NCBI GenBank assembly: GCA_011525755.1
Contig: WYBS01000088.1
Location: 31,528 to 95,527, forward strand
Direction: 5' to 3'
DNA: 64,000 nt
From: Planctomycetaceae bacterium
GTDB taxonomy: Bacteria; Planctomycetota; PLA2
Of this stretch, positions 16,512 to 25,136 are shown piece by piece (the first letter of the stretch is position 1; every line of letters starts with the position of its first letter). A model generated the notes under the pieces. The model made no database searches. It was given only the letters and a program-made list of their open reading frames with translations, and was not told the origin of the DNA. Both the position numbers and the translations under genes were made by a program.

Positions 16512-18065
16512 TTATTCCCGAGGATCGCCGGTTTGTCCCACCGTTGCCAGATTGCCTTCGGCGGAAGGGGAGGGGGCCGGGGGGGAGGGGCGGCGCAGGT
16601 CGGCGAGCGAGGCGAACGCGTCGCGGAGCGCCCGGCGGCCGCTCCGCGTGGCCCAGAGGACCGCGAGCGCGGCGGTGGCCGCGGTCACGGACCCTAGGAA
16701 AAGACCTGAAACCGGCGAGCCGGCGCCAAGGAGAGCGCGTACCGCGCCCGCCGCCGCGAGGGCGGCGGCCGCGGCCGCGGAGGGGGCGACCATCGTCCGC
16801 GCGATGTCCCCCGCGCGCACGGGGCCGCGGCGGCCCGCGATGAGGAACGAGAGCGGGGCGCTCACGAGGAGGCGGGCCACGACGGCCACCGCGACGCCCG
16901 TCGCGCCCCAGGGGAGCGCGAGCGCCACGAGGCCGAAGCGGAGCGCCGCGTCGCACGCGCCGGCGAGAAGCATGTCGCGGGAGCGGCCCTGCGAGATCAG
17001 CAGCCAGCCGGTCGTGCTGCAGACGGGCTCGACGAGCGCGCCGATGCCGAGGATCGCGAAGAGGCGGCCCGACTCGGCCCATTGCGGGCCGAGGAGCAGC
17101 GCGACGAACCAGTCCGCCGTGGCGATCAGGCAGGCGACGCCCGGCATCGCGAGCAGGAGGAGCTTGTCGACGAGGCGCAGGTACGCGGCGCGGTAGCGCT
17201 CCGGGTCGTGGGCGACCCGCGAGAGCGCGGGAAGCGCGACCTGCGTGACCGGCGCGTTCAGCTGCGTCAGCGGCAGCTGCATGAGCCGCCGCGCGTTCCC
17301 GAAGAGGCCGACGGGCGACGCCCCCCACCGCCAGCCGAGGAGCGCCGCGTCCACGCTCTTCCCGAGGTAGTTGACGACGCTGAACCCCATGAGGTGCGCG
17401 CCGAAGCCGAGGAGCCCCTTCACCGCGGCGCCGCGCCGCGGGCGGCCGGGGAGCCACGGGCAGAGAAGGAAGGACAGGAGGAGCGTCCCCGCGCCCGTGA
17501 CGAGCTGCATCACGACGAGCGACCAGTAGCGGAGGCCCGCCGCCGCGGCCCCGATGCCCGCCGCGGTCCCGAGGAGCATCGCCGCCGTCTCGAGGAACGC
17601 GATCCGCCCGAAGCGCATCTGGCGCCGCAGGAGCGCCTGGTGCTGCACCGAAGCGCCGCCGAACAGGAACGCGAGCGCGAGCGCCGCGACGACGGGGGCG
17701 AGGCGCGGCTCGTCGAAGAACCACGCGACAAGGGGCGCGAGCGCGAGCGCCCCGAGCGCGATGCCGAGCCCCATGGCCGCGTTGAGCCAGAAGAGCGCGG
17801 TCACCTCGCTGTGCGTGATCCTCTGGCGCTGGACCGTCACGAGGGAGAGCCCCATGTCCTGGAAGAGCCCGAGGAACCCGGTCACGACCGCGGCCATGCC
17901 GAAGATGCCGTAGTCCCGCGGCGTGAGGAGCCGCGCGAGGACGACCGTCGCGAGGAGCTGGAGAAGGAGCTTCAGGATCTGCGCTCCGAGCGCCGCGACG
18001 CCGCCGCGGACGCTCCTCTTCTTGAGGTCCTCGACCAGATGTTCGGTCTCGAAGAAGCGCTTCAC
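16512..18065 (-). CDS. Polysaccharide flippase (Wzx/MOP family), second copy
   Basis: 517 aa, GTG start overlapping the upstream glycosyltransferase stop by 4 nt. It resembles the longer WzxC/TagF-like lipopolysaccharide exporters, with 12-14 membrane helices and the family start VRGGVAALGAQILKLLLQ followed by ARLLTPRDYGIFGM. It would export lipid-linked glycan made by the neighbouring transferases. The C-terminal about 35 residues are Pro/Ser/Arg-rich and predicted disordered (RRPSPPAPSPSAEGN), with G-rich-motif DNA. It is the penultimate gene of the long minus-strand glycan operon, before the lipoprotein. Confidence 0.9.
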   Translation of the reverse strand: MKRFFETEHLVEDLKKRSVRGGVAALGAQILKLLLQLLATVVLARLLTPRDYGIFGMAAVVTGFLGLFQDMGLSLVTVQRQRITHSEVTALFWLNAAMGLGIALGALALAPLVAWFFDEPRLAPVVAALALAFLFGGASVQHQALLRRQMRFGRIAFLETAAMLLGTAAGIGAAAAGLRYWSLVVMQLVTGAGTLLLSFLLCPWLPGRPRRGAAVKGLLGFGAHLMGFSVVNYLGKSVDAALLGWRWGASPVGLFGNARRLMQLPLTQLNAPVTQVALPALSRVAHDPERYRAAYLRLVDKLLLLAMPGVACLIATADWFVALLLGPQWAESGRLFAILGIGALVEPVCSTTGWLLISQGRSRDMLLAGACDAALRFGLVALALPWGATGVAVAVVARLLVSAPLSFLIAGRRGPVRAGDIARTMVAPSAAAAAALAAAGAVRALLGAGSPVSGLFLGSVTAATAALAVLWATRSGRRALRDAFASLADLRRPSPPAPSPSAEGNLATVGQTGDPRE

Positions 18066-19012
18066 GTCCGCTCCGCGAGGACGGGATGGGGCCCCGGGGA
18101 AGGGGCGAGGCACTCCTCGATCACCTTCGCGACGGCCTCGGCGCACGCCTCGAGCGTGAACCGGCGCGCGTGCGCGCGGCACTGCTCCTTCCAGCTCGCG
18201 CGGTCAATGGCGAGCGCACGATCCAGCGCCTCGGCCATCGCGGCGGGATCCTCCTTCGGCACGAGGAAGGCCGTGACGCCCTCCTGCACGATCTCCGGGA
18301 TGCCGCCGACGCGCGTGGCGACGACCGGCACGCCCGCCATCTGCGCCTCGAGCACGGCGAGCGGCGCGCCCTCCTCGCAGCGCGAGGCCTGGAGGAGCAC
18401 GTCCGCTGACCCGAGAAGCGCCGGCACGTCCTGACGGTAGCCGAGGAGGAGGACCCGATCGCTGCGAGGCAGGCGCCACTCGCCCGGCCCCGCGACGAGG
18501 AGCGTCGCGCGCGTCCGCATCCGCGCGAGCGCCTCGACCGCGACGTCGTGCCCCTTCTCGGGGTGGAGTCGCCCGAGGATCAGGATCTTCGGCCCCTCCG
18601 GCAGGTCGCGCGCCGGCGCCGCGTCCACCTCGGGGACGCCGTTCGGGATCACGCGGACGTTCCCTCCCCCCGGAGCCCCCCTCCTCGTCACGCTGATGAC
18701 GCGCCGCGCGCGGCGGGCGGCGATCCTCTGCGCCCACGTGGTCCGGGGCGAGTGCTTGTGCCAGAGGAAGGGCCGCGCGGTCGTCGCCGCGGCGATGGCG
18801 GTGCGCGGCGTGTTGCAGTAGACGAGGTCGTAGCCCCGCATCGCGCGGCGGAGCGCGCGGTAGCCCTCGGGGATGGGCGCGCCGCCGATCTCGGGCCGCG
18901 CCGCGAGCGCGTCGATCCGGAACCGCTCGCGGAGGAGCGGGAGGAGGCGCGCCGCCATCACCTGGCCGCCCCCCATCGTGGTCCCGTGGTCGAGCAGGAG
19001 GATCCTCGCCAT
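18062..19012 (-). CDS. Family 4 glycosyltransferase
   Basis: 316 aa, GT-B fold, short for the family. The C-terminal donor-binding half shows ILGRLHPEKGHDVAVEAL, then the E-x7-E type site EEGAPLAVLEAQMAGVPVVATRVGGIPE (about residues 222-250). VIPNGVPEVD marks the inter-domain hinge. It would extend a surface glycan from a nucleotide-sugar in the cytoplasm. Its ATG overlaps the previous stop (TGATG) and its stop overlaps the flippase start, so it is tightly coupled. The region around residue 120 (RRGAPGGGN) is encoded by one of the G-rich mini-motifs. Sugar unknown. Confidence 0.9.
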   Translation of the reverse strand: MARILLLDHGTTMGGGQVMAARLLPLLRERFRIDALAARPEIGGAPIPEGYRALRRAMRGYDLVYCNTPRTAIAAATTARPFLWHKHSPRTTWAQRIAARRARRVISVTRRGAPGGGNVRVIPNGVPEVDAAPARDLPEGPKILILGRLHPEKGHDVAVEALARMRTRATLLVAGPGEWRLPRSDRVLLLGYRQDVPALLGSADVLLQASRCEEGAPLAVLEAQMAGVPVVATRVGGIPEIVQEGVTAFLVPKEDPAAMAEALDRALAIDRASWKEQCRAHARRFTLEACAEAVAKVIEECLAPSPGPHPVLAERT

Positions 19013-21051
19013 CACCGCCCCTCGAGGATCCGCCTCCGCTCCTCCTCGGAGAAACGGTAGCCCTTCCGCTGCGCCTCGAACATGTGGTGCGCGGCGAGCG
19101 AGGTCCCCTTCAGCGCCCGCGCGAGGAAGACGTGGGGCTCCGGGGCCCGCGGGTTCCGCTCGATCGCGAGGTGCGCGTGGAGGAGCGCCTTCTCTCGGTT
19201 CCCGCGCTTGAGCTCGAGGTCGGCGAGGCCCAGGATCGCCGAGACCGGGTCGCGTCCGCGGTCGAGCGCCTCGCGGTAGAGCTTCTCCGCGTCGTCGTAG
19301 CGCTCCCGGTCGAGCGCGATCCTCGCCAGCGCGAACCGCGTCATCTCGAAGAGCTGCGGGGAGAGGCCGGCGAGCGACCGGAACTCGTCCTCCGCCTTCT
19401 CGATCCGGCCCATCGCGTGCCAGGTCTCGGCGAGGTACCAGCGCGAGCGCTCGCTGCCCGGGCGCACGCGCAGCGACTCGAGGAGCCAGCGCTCCGCCTC
19501 CTTCAGGTCCGCGTAATCGCCCCTCGACCGGCCCCGGTCGAGGTGGATCGTCCCGAGGTTGAACGGCGGCGCCCACTCGGAGGGCGCGAGGTCCCGCGCC
19601 TTCCCGAAGGCCGCGGTCGCGCCCGCGAGGTCGCCCTTCGCGCGGAGCTGCACGCCGAGCGCGTTCCAGGCGCCGCTCGACTCGGGCGAGACCTCGACGG
19701 CCGAGGCCCAGATCCGCGCGGGGTCGCGCCAGTCCTCGTTGCGCTGCCACGTGAGCGCGAGCAGGATCGCGATCGTCGCCGCGGCCACGGGCATCGCGGG
19801 CAGCGCGAACGGGGCCCGCGCGAACTCGAGCGCGGGCGCCGCGGACGAGACCTGCACGACCGCCGCCGGGCGGGCCGCCCGCTGCGACAGGAGCGCCGCC
19901 GCGGCGATCGCGAACCCGATCGCGGGCAGGTAGAGCCGGTGCTCGTTCATCACCTGGTTGAGCGGGATCAGCGAGGACTCGGGTCCGAGGGCCGCGAGGA
20001 ACCAGAGGATGCCGAGGGCGAGCACGGGACCGCGGCGGCGCAGGCGGAGCGCCGCGACGAGGAGCGTCGCGATCACCGCGAGGCCGAGGAGCACGCCGGG
20101 CTCGAGCGGCGAGTGGGACTCCCGCACGTGGCGGTGGATGCAGAGCCCCTGCGGCCAGAGCAGCAGGCAGACGTAGGCCGGCACGACCCGCGCCTGCGTC
20201 CAGAGGTTGTCGAGGATCGTCCGCGCGCCGCCGCTGCCCGGGTCCGCCGCCGCGACCGCCTGCGCGCGCGCCGCGAAGTCCACGACCGCGGTGCCGAGCA
20301 CCTCGCGCCGGAGGAGCAGGTAGAGCACCGCGACGGCGACGGCGGGGAGGGCGGCGAGGTAGCCCCGCCCCTCGAGCCATGCTGCGACGAGCAGGAGCGC
20401 CGGGAAGACGATCGCGATCTCCTTCGAGAGGAGGCCCAGCGCGAAGAGGACAATCGAGAGGAGGACGAGGGAGGCGCGGGCCGCGACGGAGCGCCTTCCC
20501 GCGGCGAGGACGTGGAAGAGGAACGCCCACACGACGAAGGTCGCGGCGAGAAGCGCCGCTCGCGCGCTCGCGTAGTTGACCGTCTCCGTCAGCGCGGGGT
20601 GCGCGGCGAAAAGCAGGGCGGCCACGAGGGGCCCTCGCGTGCGGGCGCGCGACGGGCGCGGCATGAGCCGCGCCGCCGCGGCCGCGGCGGTCAGGAAGAC
20701 GCCCACCGCGCAGAGCGAGTGGAGCGCGATGGCGGTGAGGCGCCAGGCGAGGGGTTCGTAGCCGCCCCAACGGTAGTCGAGGGCGAACGAGACGAGGACC
20801 ATCGGCCGGTACATCGCGTGCCCGGGGAGCGCGCTGAAGAGATCCGGCCGGTGGAAGTACTGCGGCAGGTAGCGGAGGTCGCGGAGGAAGGGGTTCGCGA
20901 GGACGTGGTGCTCGTCGTCGAAGTGGAATCCCGCGTCGAGCGTGTTGGCGTACGCGAGGAAGGAGACGGCGAGCACGAGGAGCGACCCGTATGCGAGCGG
21001 CGACCGCGCGATCTCGGCCCGGATCCACCCCCCCACGCCCCCCCGCCTCAT
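19012..21051 (-). CDS. Integral-membrane GT-C-like protein with C-terminal TPR repeats
   Basis: 679 aa. Residues about 20-420 hold 9-11 membrane helices, beginning with an ANTLDAGFHFDDEHHVLANP segment. Its acidic FDDEHH motif in the first outer loop is typical of GT-C (dolichyl/polyprenyl-phosphate-sugar-using) enzymes of the TMTC type. Residues about 450-679 are TPR repeats (NALGVQLRAKGDLAGATAAF, ALARIALDRERYDDAEKLY). Such fusions are known as O-mannosyltransferase-like TMTC proteins, so it may glycosylate exported proteins or glycans using a lipid-linked sugar. It is the fourth gene of the operon with 1-4 nt overlaps on both sides. The polyprenyl-sugar synthase at 23263 would supply its donor; that link is inference. 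Confidence 0.82.
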   Translation of the reverse strand: MRRGGVGGWIRAEIARSPLAYGSLLVLAVSFLAYANTLDAGFHFDDEHHVLANPFLRDLRYLPQYFHRPDLFSALPGHAMYRPMVLVSFALDYRWGGYEPLAWRLTAIALHSLCAVGVFLTAAAAAARLMPRPSRARTRGPLVAALLFAAHPALTETVNYASARAALLAATFVVWAFLFHVLAAGRRSVAARASLVLLSIVLFALGLLSKEIAIVFPALLLVAAWLEGRGYLAALPAVAVAVLYLLLRREVLGTAVVDFAARAQAVAAADPGSGGARTILDNLWTQARVVPAYVCLLLWPQGLCIHRHVRESHSPLEPGVLLGLAVIATLLVAALRLRRRGPVLALGILWFLAALGPESSLIPLNQVMNEHRLYLPAIGFAIAAAALLSQRAARPAAVVQVSSAAPALEFARAPFALPAMPVAAATIAILLALTWQRNEDWRDPARIWASAVEVSPESSGAWNALGVQLRAKGDLAGATAAFGKARDLAPSEWAPPFNLGTIHLDRGRSRGDYADLKEAERWLLESLRVRPGSERSRWYLAETWHAMGRIEKAEDEFRSLAGLSPQLFEMTRFALARIALDRERYDDAEKLYREALDRGRDPVSAILGLADLELKRGNREKALLHAHLAIERNPRAPEPHVFLARALKGTSLAAHHMFEAQRKGYRFSEEERRRILEGR

Positions 21052-22127
21052 GAGACGGCCTCCTTGAACGCCGCGAGGAGCTGCCGCGCGGTCTCGTCCC
21101 ACGAGAAGCGGCGCGCGCGCTCGAGCCCCTTCGCGCACATCGTCGCGCGGAGATCCTCGTCGCGCGCGACCTCCTCCATCGTCGCGGCGATCGAGGAGGA
21201 CGCCCGCGGGTCGAAGTAGCGCGCGCAGTCGCCCGCGACCTCGCGGAAGACGTCGATGTCCGCGCACGCGACCGGCGTGCCGCACGCCATCGCCTCGAGG
21301 ACGGGCAGCCCGAACCCCTCGTAGAGCGAGGGCTGCACGACCATCACCGCCTTGCGGTAGACGGACGCGAGCGCCCGCTCGTCGAGGTAGCCGAGCACGT
21401 CCACCGCGGCGGACTTCGGGGCGGCGGGGGCTCCGGGGCCCACCATCACGAGGCGGAACGCGCGGAGCCGCGCGCGGAAGATCGGGAAGGCCTCGAGCAG
21501 GGTCCCGATGTTCTTGCGCGGGTCCTGGTTCCCGACGACCGCGAGGTAGGGCGTCTCGTCGGGCCGCTCCGAGGGGTCCGGGCGAAAGACCGAGAGATCG
21601 ACGCCGTTCGGGATCACCCGGATGCGGTCGTCCGTGATCCGGTTGCCGTAGTGCGCGAGGAGGTCGCGCTTCGTCGCGTTCGAGACGCAGACGACCCGCC
21701 CGGCGCGCTTCAGCGCCGAGGGGAGCCGGCTGTTCATGTACGCGCGGAAGCGGAAGCTCTTCGACCGCGGCAGGATGCGCCACGCGAGGTCGTGGATGCA
21801 GATGACCTCCGCCGCGGCGCCCGCGAACGCCGGCAAGAGGAAGCTCGGCGCGTAGTAGAGGTCGATCCTCTCCTCGCGCAGGCGCAGCGGCAGCTGGAAC
21901 TCGCCGAAGAGCGTCGACTTGATCGGCTGCGAGAGGGAGACGTCGGTCGGGACGAGCCGCAGGTTCGGCGCGGAGAGGCCGACGTCCTCGGGCGCGTCGG
22001 ACGGGAGGTAGAGCAGGAACTCGTCCGACGGGGCCGCCCTGAGCATCGCGCGGAGCGCGTTGAGCGTCGTCCGGCCGATGCCGGTCATGTCGCGCGTGAT
22101 CGCGAGGCCGTTGACGGCGATCCTCAT
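21048..22127 (-). CDS. Family 4 glycosyltransferase (mannosyltransferase-like)
   Basis: 359 aa, GT-B fold. The N-terminal part has the loop TRDMTGIGRTTLNALRAM; the hinge is VIPNGVDLSVFRPD. Donor-site residues are seen as GNQDPRKNIGTLLEAF and EGFGLPVLEAMACGTPVACAD (about residues 275-298). This layout is close to WbaZ-type mannosyltransferases of O-antigen clusters. The ATG overlaps the upstream transferase stop by 4 nt and its stop overlaps the GT-C/TPR start by 4 nt. Donor and acceptor cannot be read from the sequence. Confidence 0.92.
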   Translation of the reverse strand: MRIAVNGLAITRDMTGIGRTTLNALRAMLRAAPSDEFLLYLPSDAPEDVGLSAPNLRLVPTDVSLSQPIKSTLFGEFQLPLRLREERIDLYYAPSFLLPAFAGAAAEVICIHDLAWRILPRSKSFRFRAYMNSRLPSALKRAGRVVCVSNATKRDLLAHYGNRITDDRIRVIPNGVDLSVFRPDPSERPDETPYLAVVGNQDPRKNIGTLLEAFPIFRARLRAFRLVMVGPGAPAAPKSAAVDVLGYLDERALASVYRKAVMVVQPSLYEGFGLPVLEAMACGTPVACADIDVFREVAGDCARYFDPRASSSIAATMEEVARDEDLRATMCAKGLERARRFSWDETARQLLAAFKEAVS

Positions 22128-23266
22128 CGGTTCACCGCCGCCGCCAGCGCGGCCTTCAGCCGGAGCCCGATCGCCTCGGGCGAGAAGCTCTCGCGGGCCG
22201 TCCGGCGCGCGCCTTGGCGCAGCCGCTCCGGCAGCCCCGGCTCGTCGCGGAGCCGGCGCAGCGCCTCGGCGAGCGCGCCGGGGTCGCGACGGTCGACGAG
22301 GAGCGCGTTCTCGCCGTCCCGCAGCAGCTCCCGCGGCCCCGGGCCGTCGCCGGTGACGACCGGAAGGCCCGCGGCGAGCCCGTCGTAGACCTTGCAGGGG
22401 ATGACGCGCTGCGATTTCGCCGTCGAGCCGAAGACGCCGAGGACCGCGTCGGCCGCCGCGAGCCGCTCCTCGAGCTCCTCCCGCGGGAGGAAACGGCGCT
22501 CGAGGGTCGCGTTCGGGAGCGCCCGGGCCCTGACGTCGCGCTCGACCGCGGGGCCGTCGGGCCCGTCGCCCGTGATCACGAAGCGGAGGTCGGGTGCGCG
22601 CGCCGCCGCGTCGAGGATGAACGGGACCCCCTGGAGGGGCACGAAGCTGCCGCAGAAGAAGGCGGTGAACGGCTCCCCTTCCCCGGGCCCCATCCCCACC
22701 GCGACCGGGACGCGCGCGGGTGCGCGGGCGCGCACGAGCGAGCCGACGGGCACCGGCACGAAGCGGGACCGGTCGACCCGGAACGTCTCCGCCATGAAGT
22801 CCGCGTGCGCGGCGGTGTCGGTCAGCACGAGGTCGGCGGTCCGGAGCGCGCTCCGCTCGAGCGCGAAGAGCGCGCGCGCCCTGAGCGAACGGGCGGGCAG
22901 GAGGCGGCGGTCGTTCACGACCGTGTCCCACGGCGACAGGAACGCGTCGAGGATGACCGGGCGCCGCGCGACGATCGAGAGCGCGCGGGCGAGGTGGATG
23001 TCCGCGTGGCCGGTGCAGCCGACGACGACGGCGTCGCGCGGGCCCATGCGGTGGAACCGCGCGGCGAGGCGCGCCCACGCGAGCGCGGTCTTGAACGCGA
23101 CGCGCAGCGGGCGGCGCACCGCGGCGACCTTCGAGGCCGCGCCGTCGAAGACCGGCGCGTGGCACTCCTTGACCTCGACGCCCGCGGCGCGGAGTCCGTC
23201 CATGAGGACCGCGGTGCGCGGGTAGCCCGGGCCCTTGCTGTAGGTGCCGAACCAGAGCACCCTCAT
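22124..23266 (-). CDS. Glycosyltransferase, GT4-like, divergent N-terminus
   Basis: 380 aa. The C-terminal half is clearly GT-B, with FFCGSFVPLQGVPFILDAA, FVITGDGPDGPAVE and KVYDGLAAGLPVVTGDGPGPRELL. The N-terminal half starts MRVLWFGTYSKGPGYPRTAVL, with the Gly-rich loop of the acceptor domain. It lacks the usual glutamate spacing at one donor position, so it may use an uncommon sugar. It follows the polyprenyl-phosphate glycosyltransferase gene with a 4-nt overlap. The whole gene set (24147 to 16512) reads as one polycistron for a surface glycan. Confidence 0.87.
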   Translation of the reverse strand: MRVLWFGTYSKGPGYPRTAVLMDGLRAAGVEVKECHAPVFDGAASKVAAVRRPLRVAFKTALAWARLAARFHRMGPRDAVVVGCTGHADIHLARALSIVARRPVILDAFLSPWDTVVNDRRLLPARSLRARALFALERSALRTADLVLTDTAAHADFMAETFRVDRSRFVPVPVGSLVRARAPARVPVAVGMGPGEGEPFTAFFCGSFVPLQGVPFILDAAARAPDLRFVITGDGPDGPAVERDVRARALPNATLERRFLPREELEERLAAADAVLGVFGSTAKSQRVIPCKVYDGLAAGLPVVTGDGPGPRELLRDGENALLVDRRDPGALAEALRRLRDEPGLPERLRQGARRTARESFSPEAIGLRLKAALAAAVNR

Positions 23267-24147
23267 CCGCCCCTCCGCTCGCTCCGGTCGAAGCGGAGCT
23301 GCGCGATCTGCTCGGAGATCAGCGCGAGCGCGAAGAGGATCACCCCCTGGACGATGAGGAGCGACGCCATGTTCGTGAAGCGGCGCTCGGTGAGGTAGGT
23401 GTAGGCGTAGTAGCCGGTCCCGAGCACGAAGGACATGAGCGAGAGCGGGAAGAAGACGCGGAAGGGGCTGAAGAAGGTCGCGATCTTCAGGATGATGAGG
23501 AAGAAGCGCGCGCCGTCCTTCAGCACCTTGATCTTGCTCTTGCCCGCGCGCTTGCGCGCCTCGATCGGCACGTAGGTGACCGGGAGCCCGGTCTTGAAGC
23601 AGGCGAGCGTGATCGTCGTGGGGTAGCTGAACGTGTTCGGCAGGAGGTAGAGGAATCGCTGCGCTACGCCGGCGCGCACGACGCGGAAGCCGCTCGTCAG
23701 GTCCGGGATGCGGCGGCCGGTGACGTAGGAGGCGAACCGGTTGTAGAACGCGTTCGCGATCCGGCGCGGGAGCGAGGCGTGGCCCTCCTTCCGCCGCGCG
23801 CCGACGACCATCGCGTGCTCGCCGAGCGCGTCGAGGAGCACCGGGATCTCCTCGGGCCTGTGCTGGCCGTCGGCGTCCATGAGGACGAAGAGATCGCCGC
23901 CGGCCGCGCGCATGCCCGCCTTGACGGCGGCGCCGTTCCCGATGTTATAGGGATGGCGCACCACGCGCGCGCCCGCGCGCGCGGCGGATTCGCCCGTGCC
24001 GTCGGTCGAGCCGTCGTCGACGACGACGATCTCGAAGAGGTCGGTCCGCTGGCGCTTCTCCGCCATGCGCCGGATCCCTTCGATCAGGACGCCGATCGAC
24101 TCCGCCTCGTTGAAGGCGGGCAGGATGACGCTGATCTTCCTGACCAT
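23263..24147 (-). CDS. Polyprenyl-phosphate glycosyltransferase (DPM1/GtrB-like), first gene of glycan operon
   Basis: 294 aa, GT2 family. Residues 1-220 carry the GT-A domain with VDDGSTDGTGES and DADGQHRPEEIP, the divalent-metal and nucleotide sites of dolichyl-phosphate-mannose synthases. The C-terminus has two membrane helices (about 222-250 and 260-283). It would move a sugar from GDP- or UDP-sugar to a polyprenyl phosphate, giving the donor for GT-C enzymes such as the gene at 19012. The start ATG at 24147 follows 196 nt of non-coding DNA (24148-24343) which must hold the operon promoter. No clear -35/-10 pair was recognised there. Confidence 0.92.
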   Translation of the reverse strand: MVRKISVILPAFNEAESIGVLIEGIRRMAEKRQRTDLFEIVVVDDGSTDGTGESAARAGARVVRHPYNIGNGAAVKAGMRAAGGDLFVLMDADGQHRPEEIPVLLDALGEHAMVVGARRKEGHASLPRRIANAFYNRFASYVTGRRIPDLTSGFRVVRAGVAQRFLYLLPNTFSYPTTITLACFKTGLPVTYVPIEARKRAGKSKIKVLKDGARFFLIILKIATFFSPFRVFFPLSLMSFVLGTGYYAYTYLTERRFTNMASLLIVQGVILFALALISEQIAQLRFDRSERRGG

Positions 24148-24343
24148 TTGCGATCGCGGGGCCCATGGGCTCCGCCTCGCGCTCCGACGGACCTATCGGC
24201 GTTCGGCGGGGTCAGGGTTGAGTTTTTTGGACAGCGGGGAGCCCGGAAGCCACCCGAAGTGCGGACCCCAATGCCGCACCCGGCCGCCGTAACCCGCTCA
24301 TCCGCAGCAACTTATGAGCAAGCCAACCCGTGTGGGACACGCC

Positions 24344-25054
24344 CTACCGGCCGACGGGGCGCCAGAACTCGCCGTCGCGGCCGGTCATGCTCGTGGCGAC
24401 GCGGCCCGTGATCGAGTTCACGAGGCCCCCGACCATCAGCGCCGCGCCCGCGCCGGGGCCGTTCCCGGGCCCGCTGTAGGCGGCGGCGTCGGTGAACACG
24501 AGGTCGCCCGCCTGGCCGACGTAGAAGGTCCGCGATCCCGAGGAGCCGTAGTTCGTGGGCCATGCGTAGCAGCACCAGGTCGTCTCGGCAATGTCGGGGT
24601 CGATCCCCGCGGGCGCGCCGCCGCCGGCGACCTCCGCGAGCCCGAGCCCCGCGGGATCGGGGAGGTAGAGCGCGAACTGGTAGCCCGCGCGCGCGAGCTC
24701 GCCGTGGGTGTTGACCTCGCGGAAGGCGGTCGAGAGCACGGGCGGTCGCAGGAAGTTGCGCCCGCGCACGCCGACGGCGGCAGAGAGCTCGGCGAAGGTG
24801 CCGTACTCCCCCACGCCGTTCGCGTTCTCGTCCGCAGTCGTCGTCTTCTGGAAGGTCGCCTGCGCGGCGATGAGCGTGCGGAGAGTCGCGATGGCGGACG
24901 TCTCGTTGGAGCTCAACCGTGCCGAGAGGAGGTTCGGGACCACGATCGACGCGATGACCGCGATGATCGCGACCACGACCATCATCTCGATGAGCGTGAA
25001 GCCCTCCTCGCCCGGACCCGTTTTTCCCGCGCGTGTCTCCCGAGGTTCCCGCAT
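24344..25054 (-). CDS. Type IV prepilin, second of a tandem pair
   Basis: 236 aa. A 17-residue positively charged leader ends at EEG, then the class III cleavage site G^FTLIEM with the conserved Glu at +5 and a 20-residue hydrophobic helix. The globular part shares long stretches with the neighbouring prepilin (ENANGVGEYGTF, PPVLSTAFREVN, AETTWCCYAW, GRVATSMTGRDGEFWR), clearly a duplication. It has three cysteines where the neighbour has one. It is cleaved and methylated by PilD and assembled into a pilus or pseudopilus. GGGGAG provides a ribosome site. It lies after the other prepilin gene, separated by a hairpin (25080-25107) that may lower its expression. Confidence 0.93.
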   Translation of the reverse strand: MREPRETRAGKTGPGEEGFTLIEMMVVVAIIAVIASIVVPNLLSARLSSNETSAIATLRTLIAAQATFQKTTTADENANGVGEYGTFAELSAAVGVRGRNFLRPPVLSTAFREVNTHGELARAGYQFALYLPDPAGLGLAEVAGGGAPAGIDPDIAETTWCCYAWPTNYGSSGSRTFYVGQAGDLVFTDAAAYSGPGNGPGAGAALMVGGLVNSITGRVATSMTGRDGEFWRPVGR

Positions 25055-25079
25055 GTTCCCGCACTCCCCGTGAATGGAA

Positions 25080-25107
25080 CAAGGGGGCCCGTTGCCGGAC
25101 CCCCTTG
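25080..25107. terminator. Hairpin between the tandem prepilin genes
   Basis: CAAGGGGG and CCCCCTTG form a perfect 8-bp stem with a 12-nt loop. It sits between the stop of the upstream prepilin (25137) and the start of the downstream one (25054). Only TTCC follows on the minus strand, so it may act as an attenuator or mRNA 3'-end stabiliser rather than a full terminator. Confidence 0.5.
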
Positions 25108-25136
25108 AGATTCACGTTGCCGGATGGACCGGACAT

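Noticed and set aside
24259-24279. Terminator after the second prepilin (GTGCGG ... CCGCAC)
   Set aside because: Stem of 6 bp with a 9-nt loop, 65 nt beyond the stop and no T-run; it may be chance.
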